Below the pieces are notes generated by a model. It was not told the DNA's origin. It worked only from the letters and a program-made list of their open reading frames with translations, and did not search any database. Positions 1 through 7,192 of a DNA stretch of 13,131 nucleotides are shown here, piece after piece (position 1 is the stretch's first letter; every line of letters begins with the position of its first letter). This DNA is from Nitrospira sp. (GTDB lineage: Bacteria > Nitrospirota > Nitrospiria > Nitrospirales > Nitrospiraceae): assembly GCA_024998705.1 (NCBI GenBank), contig JACOEF010000282.1, positions 1 to 13,131 on the forward strand, in the 5' to 3' direction. The position numbers were made by a program, and so were the translations under genes.

Positions 1-1
1 G

Positions 2-760
2 GATCGGCTGGCCTCGGAACCGGGATTGGTCGTGACCTCCACGCATTCGGAGAACAATCGGTATGGGCTCACCGGGCTGCGGGACCCGTTGGCCGCTGAC
101 CCGAATGCACTCTTGCAGGACAGTGGCCTGGCCTCAGATCGCGTCGACTCCAAATGGAGCCCATACTACGCACTCGATCCTGCCTTCACACTCAAACGAG
201 CCGACTTCGTGCTGTCTCCACCGAACACCGTCCAGCTGGCGGTGGAAGGCACGCGCCTGACGGCCAGCGGCACAGCCCCCGTGGAATGGATTCGGCAGAG
301 TCGCCCATTGGCCCGCGTACTGCCCGGTATCAGCGAGTATGACGATCGACGCGTCGTCGACCGATCGTTGGAAGAGCTGATCCAACGGCTGTCGGGAGTC
401 TGGATTCTCTTCGATCAGGGCGCCGCCACGATCAAGGCACCCGAGCAACTTCACGACGTGCGCCGTCTCTCGGAGATCCTTCGTCAAATGGATGACCTGG
501 CACGTCTCTCAGGCGCCGCGATGACAATTGAGGTCATCGGCCAAACCGACGCCCTGGGACAGTCAGGCCAGAACAAGCGCCTGAGCGAGAGTCGTGCTCG
601 AGCGGTCCTTGAAGCCATCCATCCAACAACCTTTACGGCACTCATGTTTCACACCCGTGGGATCGGCCCCCCACCTGAACCTCCGGACTCCCACCACACC
701 GGCACGCTGCCGCAGGACCGGCGCGTGTCTTTTCTGGCCACCGCCCAACCCGCTCCTTGA
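2..760 (+). CDS. BON-like/OmpA-domain envelope protein, 5'-truncated by the window edge
   Basis: The reading frame is open to the first bases of the window, so the true start lies upstream; a TTG at 26 is in frame but has no convincing ribosome site. The visible part has two modules. Around 205-340 there is a short BON-like stretch with the pattern VQLAVEG-LTASGTAP-W and LPGISEYD. Around 365-745 lies an OmpA-type C-terminal domain with ILFDQG, the IGQTD motif (Asp codon at 548), LSESRARAV (Arg codon at 593) and the terminal DRRVSF. The Asp and Arg correspond to the pair that binds diaminopimelate of peptidoglycan in this family, so the protein probably anchors to the cell wall from the membrane or periplasm. 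It ends 12 bp before a Ras-like GTPase gene, suggesting co-transcription and a joint role. The OmpA assignment is fairly secure; the BON-like call is tentative and the N-terminus is unseen. Confidence 0.85.
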   Translation, partial: DRLASEPGLVVTSTHSENNRYGLTGLRDPLAADPNALLQDSGLASDRVDSKWSPYYALDPAFTLKRADFVLSPPNTVQLAVEGTRLTASGTAPVEWIRQSRPLARVLPGISEYDDRRVVDRSLEELIQRLSGVWILFDQGAATIKAPEQLHDVRRLSEILRQMDDLARLSGAAMTIEVIGQTDALGQSGQNKRLSESRARAVLEAIHPTTFTALMFHTRGIGPPPEPPDSHHTGTLPQDRRVSFLATAQPAP

Positions 761-772
761 GATGCCCCTGAG

Positions 773-1309
773 ATGATCGAAAAGAAGATCTGCATGCTGG
801 GCGCCTTTGCCGTGGGAAAAACCAGTCTGGTGCGTCGCTTTGTCACCAGTTGTTTTTCTGAACAGTATCAGACGACCATCGGCGTGACAGTCGACAAGAA
901 AACCATGACCGTGGACGGCCAGCCCATCACATTAGTGCTCTGGGATCTCTACGGAGAAGACGAATTCCAGAAGCTGCGGCGCTCGTATCTGCGTGGAGCG
1001 TCCGCATACCTGTTGGTCCTGGATGGAATGCGTCGGGCCACGCTGGACATCGCCTCACGGATTCAACAGACCGCCCTCGAAACCCTCGGCCCGGTGCCGT
1101 TTGTCGTCCTCATCAATAAACTGGACCGACGATCGGACTGGGAAATGACCGACCAAGACCTCGCACAGTTGACACAACGTGGCTGGACGGTGCTCCTGAG
1201 CAGCGCCAAGACAGGACAGGGCGTCGAAGAGGCGTTCACGGCGCTCACGCGCGCCATGCGGCTCACTGCCCAAAAGACACCCTCCCCGGGGAGTACCGAT
1301 GGCGCATAA
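773..1309 (+). CDS. Small Ras/Rab-like GTPase
   Basis: This 178-residue protein is a stand-alone P-loop GTPase of the Ras/Rab/MglA-like class, presumably a cytoplasmic GTP/GDP switch. Visible motifs in order are G1 GAFAVGKTS (residues 10-18), switch I TTIGV (34-38), G3 WDLYGED (57-63), G4 NKLD (115-118) and G5 SSAK (143-146). The G3 motif departs from the Ras form DTAGQE: the catalytic Gln is Glu62 and the Ala is Tyr60, so intrinsic hydrolysis may be slow or need a dedicated activator. There is no C-terminal Cys for lipidation. It starts 12 bp after the OmpA-domain gene with only a weak ribosome site, and its last 11 bp overlap the start of the sigma-54 activator. Both features point to translational coupling and to a link between envelope sensing and transcription. 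The family assignment is secure; the partner and role are inference. Confidence 0.93.
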   Translation: MIEKKICMLGAFAVGKTSLVRRFVTSCFSEQYQTTIGVTVDKKTMTVDGQPITLVLWDLYGEDEFQKLRRSYLRGASAYLLVLDGMRRATLDIASRIQQTALETLGPVPFVVLINKLDRRSDWEMTDQDLAQLTQRGWTVLLSSAKTGQGVEEAFTALTRAMRLTAQKTPSPGSTDGA

Positions 1310-3089
1310 CACAAGCCCAGCCGCGGCCGACCGGCTGTATGCAGCCCTCCTGGAGCGATTCCAATTTGCGGTCCTCGAACACGTGACCGACACACAGTTC
1401 CGCATCATCGGACACCCACCGGCCTGGCTCTTCCATCTCTACCCGGAGGCCCAACACAACTTGCAGCTGTCAGTGGATGCGCGCACACCGGTGCTCCTGA
1501 ATTTCCTCGCCGACGCAGCAGAGGCCTGGGGCATAGACGGCGACTCGATCACGCGCTCAGGCTTTTGGACCGAGCAAAGGGGAACCGACGAACCCTGGCA
1601 CGTTGAGGCCATGGCACTGCGACAGGACTCCTGCCGTCTCTTGCTGATCCAGCGAAGTACAGCGACCTATGACCAACAGGCCACGCTTCTCCAGCGAGCA
1701 CGTGAACAGGTCCTCCAGCAGCACGAACATGATCGCGCACACCAGCGCACCCAGCAGAAACTCACTACGCAACTGGTAGACATGGAGCGGTCGCGGGATG
1801 ATGTCGCCGTCATTTTACAGCAGCTTGGGCTCGCCACCCTGCTGATCGACCAGGAAGGGCAGATACGCTTTCTCAGTGCGTCCGCAGCTCGCCTTCTGGA
1901 CACACCCAGCAATCCCGATGATCTCCGTTGGGACACTCTGCTTCTGCTCTCAAAAGGCGATCGGCTGGCCCTGCAATCGATGCTGCGACAACCCGCATCC
2001 GCACGGGAACGAGTCCGGTGTCGCATCGAGACCCAAACCGGGCGACACCTTTGGCTCGACATCGAAGTGCAGGACGACCCGCGAGACACGGGAATCAAAA
2101 TCCTGTTCCTCCACGACATGACCGACGTCCACCATCTCCGGCGTCTGCTGGAGCTGAAGGCGCACTACCACGATCTGGTCGGCAAGAGCCGCATCATGTC
2201 CCAGATCTATGAACAGATCCAGGAGTTGGCCCGTGTCGACGCAACCGTTTTGATCGAAGGGGAGACCGGGACTGGAAAAGAATTAGTAGCGCGCGCGCTC
2301 CACCAAGCGAGTGCCCGGCGAACAGGCCCCTTCATCGCGGCCAATTGCGCAGGACTCACAGACTCGCTCTTGGGCAGCCAATTGTTCGGCCACAAGAAGG
2401 GCGCGTTTACCGGAGCGATCGACGACCAGCAAGGGCTCTTCGAGGCCGCCCATGGCGGCGTCTTGTTTCTCGATGAGATCGGCGATATTCCCCACACCGT
2501 CCAGACCCACCTGCTTCGTGTGCTGCAAGAGAAAGAAGTCACGCGACTGGGTGAGACCAAACCGAGAAAAGTCAACGTGCGAGTGTTGACGGCCACCCAC
2601 CATAATTTGAGCCAGGATGTAGCGAAGGGCACCTTCCGCGCTGATCTGCTCTACCGGATTCGAGTCGCACGAATCCAGCTCCCCCCGCTCAGGGAGCGAA
2701 AAGAAGATATTCCCCTCCTCGTCACCTCGTTCCTCAGCGAAGGACGGGCCAGTATGGGGAAAGCCATCCATCGGGCCGGCCCGGCCGCGTTGGCGACACT
2801 GATGGAATATCACTGGCCCGGCAATGTGCGGGAGCTCAAGAGCACGATCGAGTGCGCGATGATTCATTGCAAAGGGGACACACTCGACGCCACGGACCTT
2901 CCGCCGGAACTTCGACAGGTGCCATCCGATGCTCCATCCGAAACGGTCAGGCCCGGAGACGAGCGCAGTCGATTTGTGGCCGCTCTTGAACAAGCTCGTG
3001 GGAACAGGACCAAGGCCGCACGCCTCCTGGGAATGAGCCGCGCCACCTTCTACCGCCGTTTGAATGAACTCGGTCTCCCAACCGGGTAA
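1299..3089 (+). CDS. PAS-containing sigma-54-dependent enhancer-binding activator
   Basis: The product (596 residues) is a bacterial enhancer-binding protein that uses ATP hydrolysis to open promoters held by sigma-54 RNA polymerase. The N-terminal part (about 1-118) looks like a divergent PAS-like sensory module. It is followed by a charged probable coiled coil (about 122-175) and a PAS domain (about 168-278). The AAA+ core has Walker A GETGTGKE (321-328), the sigma-54-contacting GAFTGA loop (368-373), Walker B LFLDE (389-393), the arginine-finger region FRADLLYR (447-454) and WPGNVRE (506-512). A Fis-type helix-turn-helix lies at 566-592. There is no response-regulator receiver domain, so control is not by a classic phosphorelay; the upstream GTPase is a candidate input. 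The ATG at 1299 follows GGGGAG at 1288-1293 and overlaps the GTPase gene. The function class is very secure; the signal is unknown. Confidence 0.97.
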   Translation: MAHNTSPAAADRLYAALLERFQFAVLEHVTDTQFRIIGHPPAWLFHLYPEAQHNLQLSVDARTPVLLNFLADAAEAWGIDGDSITRSGFWTEQRGTDEPWHVEAMALRQDSCRLLLIQRSTATYDQQATLLQRAREQVLQQHEHDRAHQRTQQKLTTQLVDMERSRDDVAVILQQLGLATLLIDQEGQIRFLSASAARLLDTPSNPDDLRWDTLLLLSKGDRLALQSMLRQPASARERVRCRIETQTGRHLWLDIEVQDDPRDTGIKILFLHDMTDVHHLRRLLELKAHYHDLVGKSRIMSQIYEQIQELARVDATVLIEGETGTGKELVARALHQASARRTGPFIAANCAGLTDSLLGSQLFGHKKGAFTGAIDDQQGLFEAAHGGVLFLDEIGDIPHTVQTHLLRVLQEKEVTRLGETKPRKVNVRVLTATHHNLSQDVAKGTFRADLLYRIRVARIQLPPLRERKEDIPLLVTSFLSEGRASMGKAIHRAGPAALATLMEYHWPGNVRELKSTIECAMIHCKGDTLDATDLPPELRQVPSDAPSETVRPGDERSRFVAALEQARGNRTKAARLLGMSRATFYRRLNELGLPTG

Positions 3090-3120
3090 CTCTCCCCGCC
3101 GCCACAACTTGCTCCATGAC

Positions 3121-3156
3121 TGTCTCGCACTGTCTCGCGCGAGACAGTGCGAGACA
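3121..3156. promoter_or_regulatory. Perfect 36-bp palindrome, likely enhancer (UAS)
   Basis: Every base from 3121 to 3156 pairs with its mirror base, with the centre between 3138 and 3139. The palindrome contains four half-sites, TGTCTC at 3121 and 3131 and the inverted GAGACA at 3141 and 3151, each exactly 10 bp apart and so on one helix face. It lies 32 bp after the activator gene and about 100 bp upstream of a -24/-12 promoter, the usual enhancer distance. I infer that it binds dimers of the neighbouring Fis-type activator. A terminator is the alternative, but there is no T-run. Confidence 0.75.
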
Positions 3157-3254
3157 CCTGCGTTCGTCTCACCGGCTCGCTCTCCTGCCAGATGCCTAAG
3201 GGTCCTCACGCACGTGGGCGCATCTGATCGGCATGATGCAATCTGTACCGATCG

Positions 3255-3270
3255 TGGCACAGAGCTTGAT
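3255..3270 (+). promoter_or_regulatory. Sigma-54 (-24/-12) promoter
   Basis: The sequence TGGCAC-AGAGC-TTGAT matches the consensus TGGCACG-N4-TTGCW with the correct GG to GC spacing; the main deviation is A in place of the C of the -12 GC. Expected initiation is near 3281, about 75 bp before the LuxR-type gene. The palindrome centre would then sit at about -143. Its location directly after a sigma-54 activator gene makes a chance match less likely. Confidence 0.7.
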
Positions 3271-3356
3271 AGTAGATACCCGCAAACAGCACGGCAAACC
3301 ACGCCGTGGAGATCCGCGGCACACCCTACGTCTCGAAGCAACCGCGAGGAGGAGAG

Positions 3357-3671
3357 ATGGACAAGCTCGTACCCCTTTCACAACCACGGCCGGATGAGCC
3401 AACCGCCCGGGAACGCGAAATACTGAATCACATTTGGGCTGGCCTGACGAGTCACGAAATTGCCGCCCGGCTTCAGATCGCCCCCAAAACGGTAGAATCC
3501 CACCGCGCTAATCTGTTGCGAAAATTCCGTGCATCCAACTCGGCACAACTACTCCGCCTGGCACTGCTTGAGGGAATTCTTCAAGTTCCGTCGACACATC
3601 CGACCCCCTCTGCTATCGTACGGAGGACTCAACACCCCAAAGGGGTACGGAAACTGGCCAGCCTCAAATGA
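3357..3671 (+). CDS. Single-domain LuxR/GerE-type DNA-binding regulator
   Basis: The protein (104 residues) is essentially one GerE/LuxR helix-turn-helix domain, with EPTAREREILNHIWAGL (14-30), SHEIAARLQIAPKTVESHR (32-50) and NLLRKF (52-57). Residues after about 76 form a basic, probably disordered tail. No receiver, autoinducer-binding or other sensory domain is present, so its activity is probably set by expression level or by a partner. The ATG at 3357 is chosen over an in-frame GTG at 3306 because AGGAGG lies at 3347-3352 and similarity starts only after this Met. The gene follows a predicted sigma-54 promoter and enhancer, so it is the most likely direct target of the activator encoded upstream and would form a second regulatory tier. 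The domain call is secure; its targets are unknown. Confidence 0.9.
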   Translation: MDKLVPLSQPRPDEPTAREREILNHIWAGLTSHEIAARLQIAPKTVESHRANLLRKFRASNSAQLLRLALLEGILQVPSTHPTPSAIVRRTQHPKGVRKLASLK

Positions 3672-4041
3672 CGCACCCGCACAGAGTCCATACCACTCGT
3701 TCTTCGTGGTACCGGTTCGCAGCAGGCCAGACGCACCGTCCGAATCCGCGCCGGCGTCGCATTGCACACCGCACCTCTGCACCATCTGATCTCCGGGGGA
3801 CACATCTCGGACACTCATGACAGACGAATATCTACGTATACGAGACAAGACGCGCCATTCATCCCGGAGAAACATAATGTCGAGCGTTCGACTACGCACC
3901 AGACCGAACCACCACGCTGAACGTTTCGCACAGCAAACTGTTGACCTCCTACGCAGAATCAATTATACATCGCGAACGTTCCTCACTGAGCGCACGGCCA
4001 CTGTGCGCATGCCCTACACAAGACCCAGGAGGAGAACCTGC
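3672..4041. other. 370-bp intergenic region between the LuxR-type and DUF481 genes
   Basis: I see no convincing gene here. The open frame that runs from 3817 into the DUF481 gene encodes a basic, non-secretory stretch without a ribosome site and is not taken as coding. A weak inverted repeat (TACCAC at 3691, GTGGTA at 3706) could act as a poor terminator. The downstream half carries a sigma-70-like promoter and the ribosome site AGGAGGAG at 4027-4034. Confidence 0.6.
3941..3969 (+). promoter_or_regulatory. Sigma-70-like promoter of the DUF481 gene
   Basis: A -35 element TTGACC (3941-3946) is followed after 17 bp by TATACA (3964-3969). The spacing is ideal, but the -10 lacks the usual final T. 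Transcription would start near 3976, giving a leader of about 65 nt. Confidence 0.45.
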
Positions 4042-5154
4042 ATGATACGTCGACTCGGATCCCTCTTTTGTGCGCTTTTGGTCATTATGCTTGCGACCTC
4101 CATTGCGCGAGCTGAACCTCCGACCTCAGCGGACACGGCCCCCGCGGCAATGGCCCTGGATGCCGTCACCCTCAAGGACGGAACGGTGATCTATGGTCAA
4201 GTCCTTGGCATGGTCGCGGACGAATTGCACATCAAGACCAGTTTCGGACCAACCGCCGGGGAGGACATCGTCAAAGTCATGTGGCCGAACGTGGCCAAAC
4301 CCACCGTCAATCGTCCCGTGCCGTTTATGCTCAAAGAAGGCACGACGGTGGTCGGCACCGCACAGTCTGCCGAACCTGGGAGCATGCTCCTGAAGGTTGC
4401 GCCGACCGGAACATCCATGGCGATTCCGCTCGATACGGTAGTGGGAATGAACCAACCTTCCGTCATCTATACCGGCGCGATCCAGGCCGGGTTCTCGCAA
4501 ACGACCGGCAACAGCCACTTGCGGAACGGCAGTTTACTGGGCGAACTCTCCGCCCGCAGCGAATCACTTCGCCTGACGATCCTGGGACGCTATATCTATG
4601 GCGATAACGCCCAAGCCCTCATCGTGAGAAACAGCCGCGGCACCATCAAGCTTGACTTCTTCCTTTCGAAGCGATTGTATTGGTTCGCGTCCGCCTACTT
4701 CGAACAAGATACCTTTCAAGATCTCAAACTGCGCACGGCGCTTGCCACCGGCCCCGGCTATCAATTCCTCGATCGTGGTGACCTGGCCGGTATCTTCAAA
4801 GACATGACCCTCTGGGTGGAAGGCGGCGCCGCCTACTTCAACGAAGATTTTAAGCTCGCCGACGATAAATCCAGCACCCGCGGTCGATGGGCCGTGAAAT
4901 GGAATTGGCCGCTCTGGGGCGGCGATCAGGTCAGCCTCTACCACTTCCAGGAAGGGTTTCAGTCGATGGCGAATTCGAAAGACCTCTACGTAACGGCCGA
5001 CACCGGCTTGCGCTTCAAGGTGTGGGGAGGGTTGGTCAGCGGGTTTCAGTGGACCATGCGGTACAACAAGAACCCGCCACCGGGCGTGTCGGATACCGAC
5101 AATCTCTATCTGATCACGCTGGGATATAGCTTCGACACCAGCCGGAAACAGTAG
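4042..5154 (+). CDS. DUF481-family outer-membrane protein with N-terminal repeat region
   Basis: This 370-residue protein begins with a Sec signal peptide (residues 1-24, cleavage after ARA). Residues about 37-145 contain two similar beta-rich segments, each starting with a KDGTV or KEGTT pattern followed by G-V/A, which may be small SH3/Lsm-like barrels. From about 147 onward, the [19 protein letters not shown] segment, alternating aromatic strands, and the terminal YLITLGYSF are typical of DUF481, a predicted outer-membrane beta-barrel family that includes YdiY of E. coli. The function of the family is poorly known, with salt or acid induction reported for some members. The start at 4042 is fixed by AGGAGGAG seven bases upstream and by the signal peptide. 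It precedes mscL by 50 bp, which fits an osmotic or envelope context. Family assignment is confident; function is not. Confidence 0.9.
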   Translation: MIRRLGSLFCALLVIMLATSIARAEPPTSADTAPAAMALDAVTLKDGTVIYGQVLGMVADELHIKTSFGPTAGEDIVKVMWPNVAKPTVNRPVPFMLKEGTTVVGTAQSAEPGSMLLKVAPTGTSMAIPLDTVVGMNQPSVIYTGAIQAGFSQTTGNSHLRNGSLLGELSARSESLRLTILGRYIYGDNAQALIVRNSRGTIKLDFFLSKRLYWFASAYFEQDTFQDLKLRTALATGPGYQFLDRGDLAGIFKDMTLWVEGGAAYFNEDFKLADDKSSTRGRWAVKWNWPLWGGDQVSLYHFQEGFQSMANSKDLYVTADTGLRFKVWGGLVSGFQWTMRYNKNPPPGVSDTDNLYLITLGYSFDTSRKQ

Positions 5155-5204
5155 GGCCCGAACCAGGTTCCACACACATTCGGTTCACACAAGGAGGTGG
5201 TGCA

Positions 5205-5630
5205 ATGAGCATGATGAGTGAATTTAAGGAGTTTGCCGTAAAAGGCAATGTGCGCGATATGGCCGTGGGAGTAATCATCGGCGGGGCATTCGGAAAGATC
5301 GTCTCATCCGTCGTCAGCGATATTCTGATGCCCCCCATCGGGCTGTTGATGGGAAAAGTGGACTTCTCAAGCCTGTTCATCCCGTTGACCGAGGACGCCA
5401 AAGGGAAATCGCTGGCCGCAGCCAAAGCCGCCGGAGCCGCCACCATCAACTACGGCGTTTTCTTGCAAACCTTGCTCGACTTTACTATTCTGGCCTTCGT
5501 GATTTTCATGGTCATCAAACAAATGAACCGTTTTAAGAAAGCGACCCCTCCCGGGCCGCCGCCTGCCCCGCCCAAGGAAGAAGTGCTCCTGACAGCAATC
5601 CGAGATCTCCTAAAGAATCAACGTCACTGA
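5205..5630 (+). CDS. mscL: Large-conductance mechanosensitive channel MscL
   Basis: The product (141 residues, against 136 in E. coli) is the membrane channel that opens at near-lytic tension to release solutes on hypo-osmotic shock. The amphipathic N-terminus [19 protein letters not shown] leads into the pore-lining helix TM1 (about 18-48) with the signature [10 protein letters not shown] and MPPIGLL. A periplasmic loop rich in Ala and Lys (about 62-80) follows, then TM2 (about 86-107). A Pro-rich linker (114-123) precedes the C-terminal helix [13 protein letters not shown] that forms the cytoplasmic bundle. A strong AAGGAGG at 5191-5197 supports the ATG at 5205. No separate promoter is obvious, so it may be read with the DUF481 gene. 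Confidence 0.97.
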   Translation: MSMMSEFKEFAVKGNVRDMAVGVIIGGAFGKIVSSVVSDILMPPIGLLMGKVDFSSLFIPLTEDAKGKSLAAAKAAGAATINYGVFLQTLLDFTILAFVIFMVIKQMNRFKKATPPGPPPAPPKEEVLLTAIRDLLKNQRH

Positions 5631-5673
5631 CCCCGTCTCCCCACGTTTGGTGGACACCGCATGCACGTTCCGC

Positions 5674-5685
5674 AACCGCGCGGTT
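5674..5685. repeat. 12-bp GC-centred palindrome before the OmpA-lipoprotein gene
   Basis: AACCGCGCGGTT is a perfect palindrome followed by two more Ts, lying just upstream of the ribosome site (5690-5696) of the next gene. It could be a weak terminator for mscL, an operator, or chance; the stem is too short to decide. Confidence 0.3.
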
Positions 5686-5701
5686 TTCGAAGGAGGATTC
5701 C

Positions 5702-6946
5702 ATGACCGACTCTCGCATCATCCCTCTGGTAGTAAGCGCCTTGCTGCTTGCTGCCTGCACCACGCCACAGGCACCCAATGACACGGCAAGTCGGGCGTTA
5801 AATGAAATGAAGGCTGCCGCGAAGCCACTCCCGCCGAAGCCAGATCCGCGCGATGCCAGGATAGCAGACCTTGAGCAACAGAACGCCAACCGCGATGCGG
5901 AGCTGGCACGGTTACGCTCCTCGCTTACCGGCGAACTGGATCAGGCGAAGACTCGAGCCGCTGGGCTTGAATCCCAACTCAGCCAACGCGATCAGGAATT
6001 AGCCGCGCTCCGGACGACCTCCGGTGACAAGGATCGGCTGGCCAATCAACTGTCCACGGCCGAACGGCAACTGTCGGCGAAGGATCAGGAGCTGGCAGCC
6101 CTGAGAAGTGGCGTCGGTGAGAAGGACCAGGAACTAGCAGCCCTGAGGGGAAGCGCCGGCGAGAAGGACCACTTAGCCGCACAATTAGCGGCTCTCCAGG
6201 GACAGTTGTCCTCGAAGGATCAGGAACTGACCGGCCTGAAAGGGAATGCAGCCGACCGCGATCGCCTTTCATCCGAGCTGGCGCACGCCAAACAACGGAT
6301 TACCGAATTGGAGCGACAGCTGGCCGCCAAGGACCACGAACTGGCAGGCCTAAAAAACGCAGCGAGCGACCGTGAGAAACTGGTCGCAGATCTTGCGGCG
6401 GCCAAACAACGAGCATCAGACCTCGAAAGCGAGCTCGGGCGGCGGGATCGCGAAATGGCCACCCTCAAAGGTGCGCTGGATCAACAAAAAACCAGCCTGG
6501 CCGAGGCAAAAGATGATCTCTCGAAACTGTTGCAGGCTGAAGTGGCTAAAGGCAACGTCACGATGAAGCAGTTGGGCGACCAACTCACGCTCGGACTGGC
6601 CACTACGTTGCTGTTCGACTCCGGGGAAGCAACGCTCAAGCCGGGTGGGGCGGATGTTTTGCACCGTATCGGCAGCGTGTTGAAGCAGTATCCTGATCGT
6701 TCGATCCATGTGGCCGGCCACACCGATAACGTACCGATCAAGGGAAGACTGGCGAAGACTTATCCGACGAACGTCGAACTCTCTCAAGCCCGCGCCGAAA
6801 GTGCACGTCAAGCGTTGACCGACGGCGGCATGGCGGCGGCAAAAATTGAAGCGACGGGGCATGCGGACAGCCGGCCGATTGCCAGTAACGCAACCGCCGA
6901 AGGTCGGCAGAAAAACCGGCGCGTCGAGATCGTCGTCGGCCAATAA
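5702..6946 (+). CDS. Coiled-coil OmpA-family lipoprotein
   Basis: This 414-residue protein starts with a type II signal peptide and lipobox LLAAC, with lipidated Cys19. A Pro/Lys-rich linker follows, and then a long coiled coil (about 50-280) built from recurring units of the pattern (R/K)D-x-E-(L/M)-A-x-L-(R/K). The C-terminal OmpA domain (about 288-414) has LLFDSGEATLKPGG, GHTDN (Asp342), LSQARAESAR (Arg364), GHADSRP and KNRRVEIVV, with the peptidoglycan-contacting Asp and Arg both kept. It probably tethers a membrane, most likely the outer one since residue 20 is Thr rather than Asp, to peptidoglycan across a rod-like spacer. The start at 5702 has AAGGAGG five bases upstream. The next + strand gene is a paralogue. 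Architecture is secure; the exact cellular role is not known. Confidence 0.93.
   Translation: MTDSRIIPLVVSALLLAACTTPQAPNDTASRALNEMKAAAKPLPPKPDPRDARIADLEQQNANRDAELARLRSSLTGELDQAKTRAAGLESQLSQRDQELAALRTTSGDKDRLANQLSTAERQLSAKDQELAALRSGVGEKDQELAALRGSAGEKDHLAAQLAALQGQLSSKDQELTGLKGNAADRDRLSSELAHAKQRITELERQLAAKDHELAGLKNAASDREKLVADLAAAKQRASDLESELGRRDREMATLKGALDQQKTSLAEAKDDLSKLLQAEVAKGNVTMKQLGDQLTLGLATTLLFDSGEATLKPGGADVLHRIGSVLKQYPDRSIHVAGHTDNVPIKGRLAKTYPTNVELSQARAESARQALTDGGMAAAKIEATGHADSRPIASNATAEGRQKNRRVEIVVGQ
5894..6472 (+). repeat. Intragenic coiled-coil coding repeats
   Basis: Seven related units encoding the pattern (R/K)D-x-E-(L/M)-A-x-L-(R/K) have their Asp codons at 5894, 5990, 6083, 6125, 6218, 6332 and 6446. 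The intervals are 96, 93, 42, 93, 114 and 114 bp, i.e. 32, 31, 14, 31, 38 and 38 residues. The DNA of the two central units (6083 and 6125) is especially similar. This suggests growth by internal duplication, and length may vary between strains. Confidence 0.8.
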
Positions 6947-6981
6947 CGAATAACCTGCTCGGCCCTGTCGACTTGCATCTA

Positions 6982-7020
6982 CCCCAAGAACACGCTAGAG
7001 TAGTAGGCGTGTTCTTGGGG
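6982..7020. terminator. Strong hairpin between the two OmpA-family genes
   Basis: A perfect 14-bp stem (CCCCAAGAACACGC at 6982-6995 pairing with 7007-7020) encloses an 11-nt loop. It lies 35 bp after the lipoprotein gene and 172 bp before the next one. There is no T-run on either side, so it is not a textbook intrinsic terminator. It may protect a 3' end, terminate with other factors, or be a protein-binding site. Confidence 0.55.
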
Positions 7021-7192
7021 CGTGCACGTTGTACCACTTATTCACTAGGCACGCAGTGCTCACACCGGCTGATCCCCATCCGTCAGTTCGGTTTCAGTCG
7101 TCCCTCCTCGCTGCCCCGTCCGGATTCCCTCGGACGACTGCCGACCTCAGACACCCCACATTATCTGCGCCCAGTCGCCAGGGAGAGATCGT

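Noticed and set aside
2283..3341. Long open frame on the minus strand (352 codons)
   Set aside because: It lies opposite the AAA+ and HTH region of the activator, whose protein motifs are unmistakable; the antisense product shows no family features.
3691..3711. Inverted repeat TACCAC / GTGGTA after the LuxR-type gene
   Set aside because: The six-base stem with a nine-base loop and no T-run is too weak to call a terminator.
3817..4041. 75-residue N-terminal extension of the DUF481 protein
   Set aside because: It would bury the signal peptide, has no ribosome site and overlaps the predicted promoter; the ATG at 4042 has AGGAGGAG and a signal peptide.
5640..5660. TGGACACCGCATGCAC as a second sigma-54 promoter before the OmpA lipoprotein
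   Set aside because: The GG to GC distance is one base too short, which sigma-54 promoters rarely tolerate.
5894..6472. Regular repeats considered as a CRISPR array
   Set aside because: The repeats are in-frame coding units of a coiled coil with variable spacing, not short identical repeats with unique spacers.
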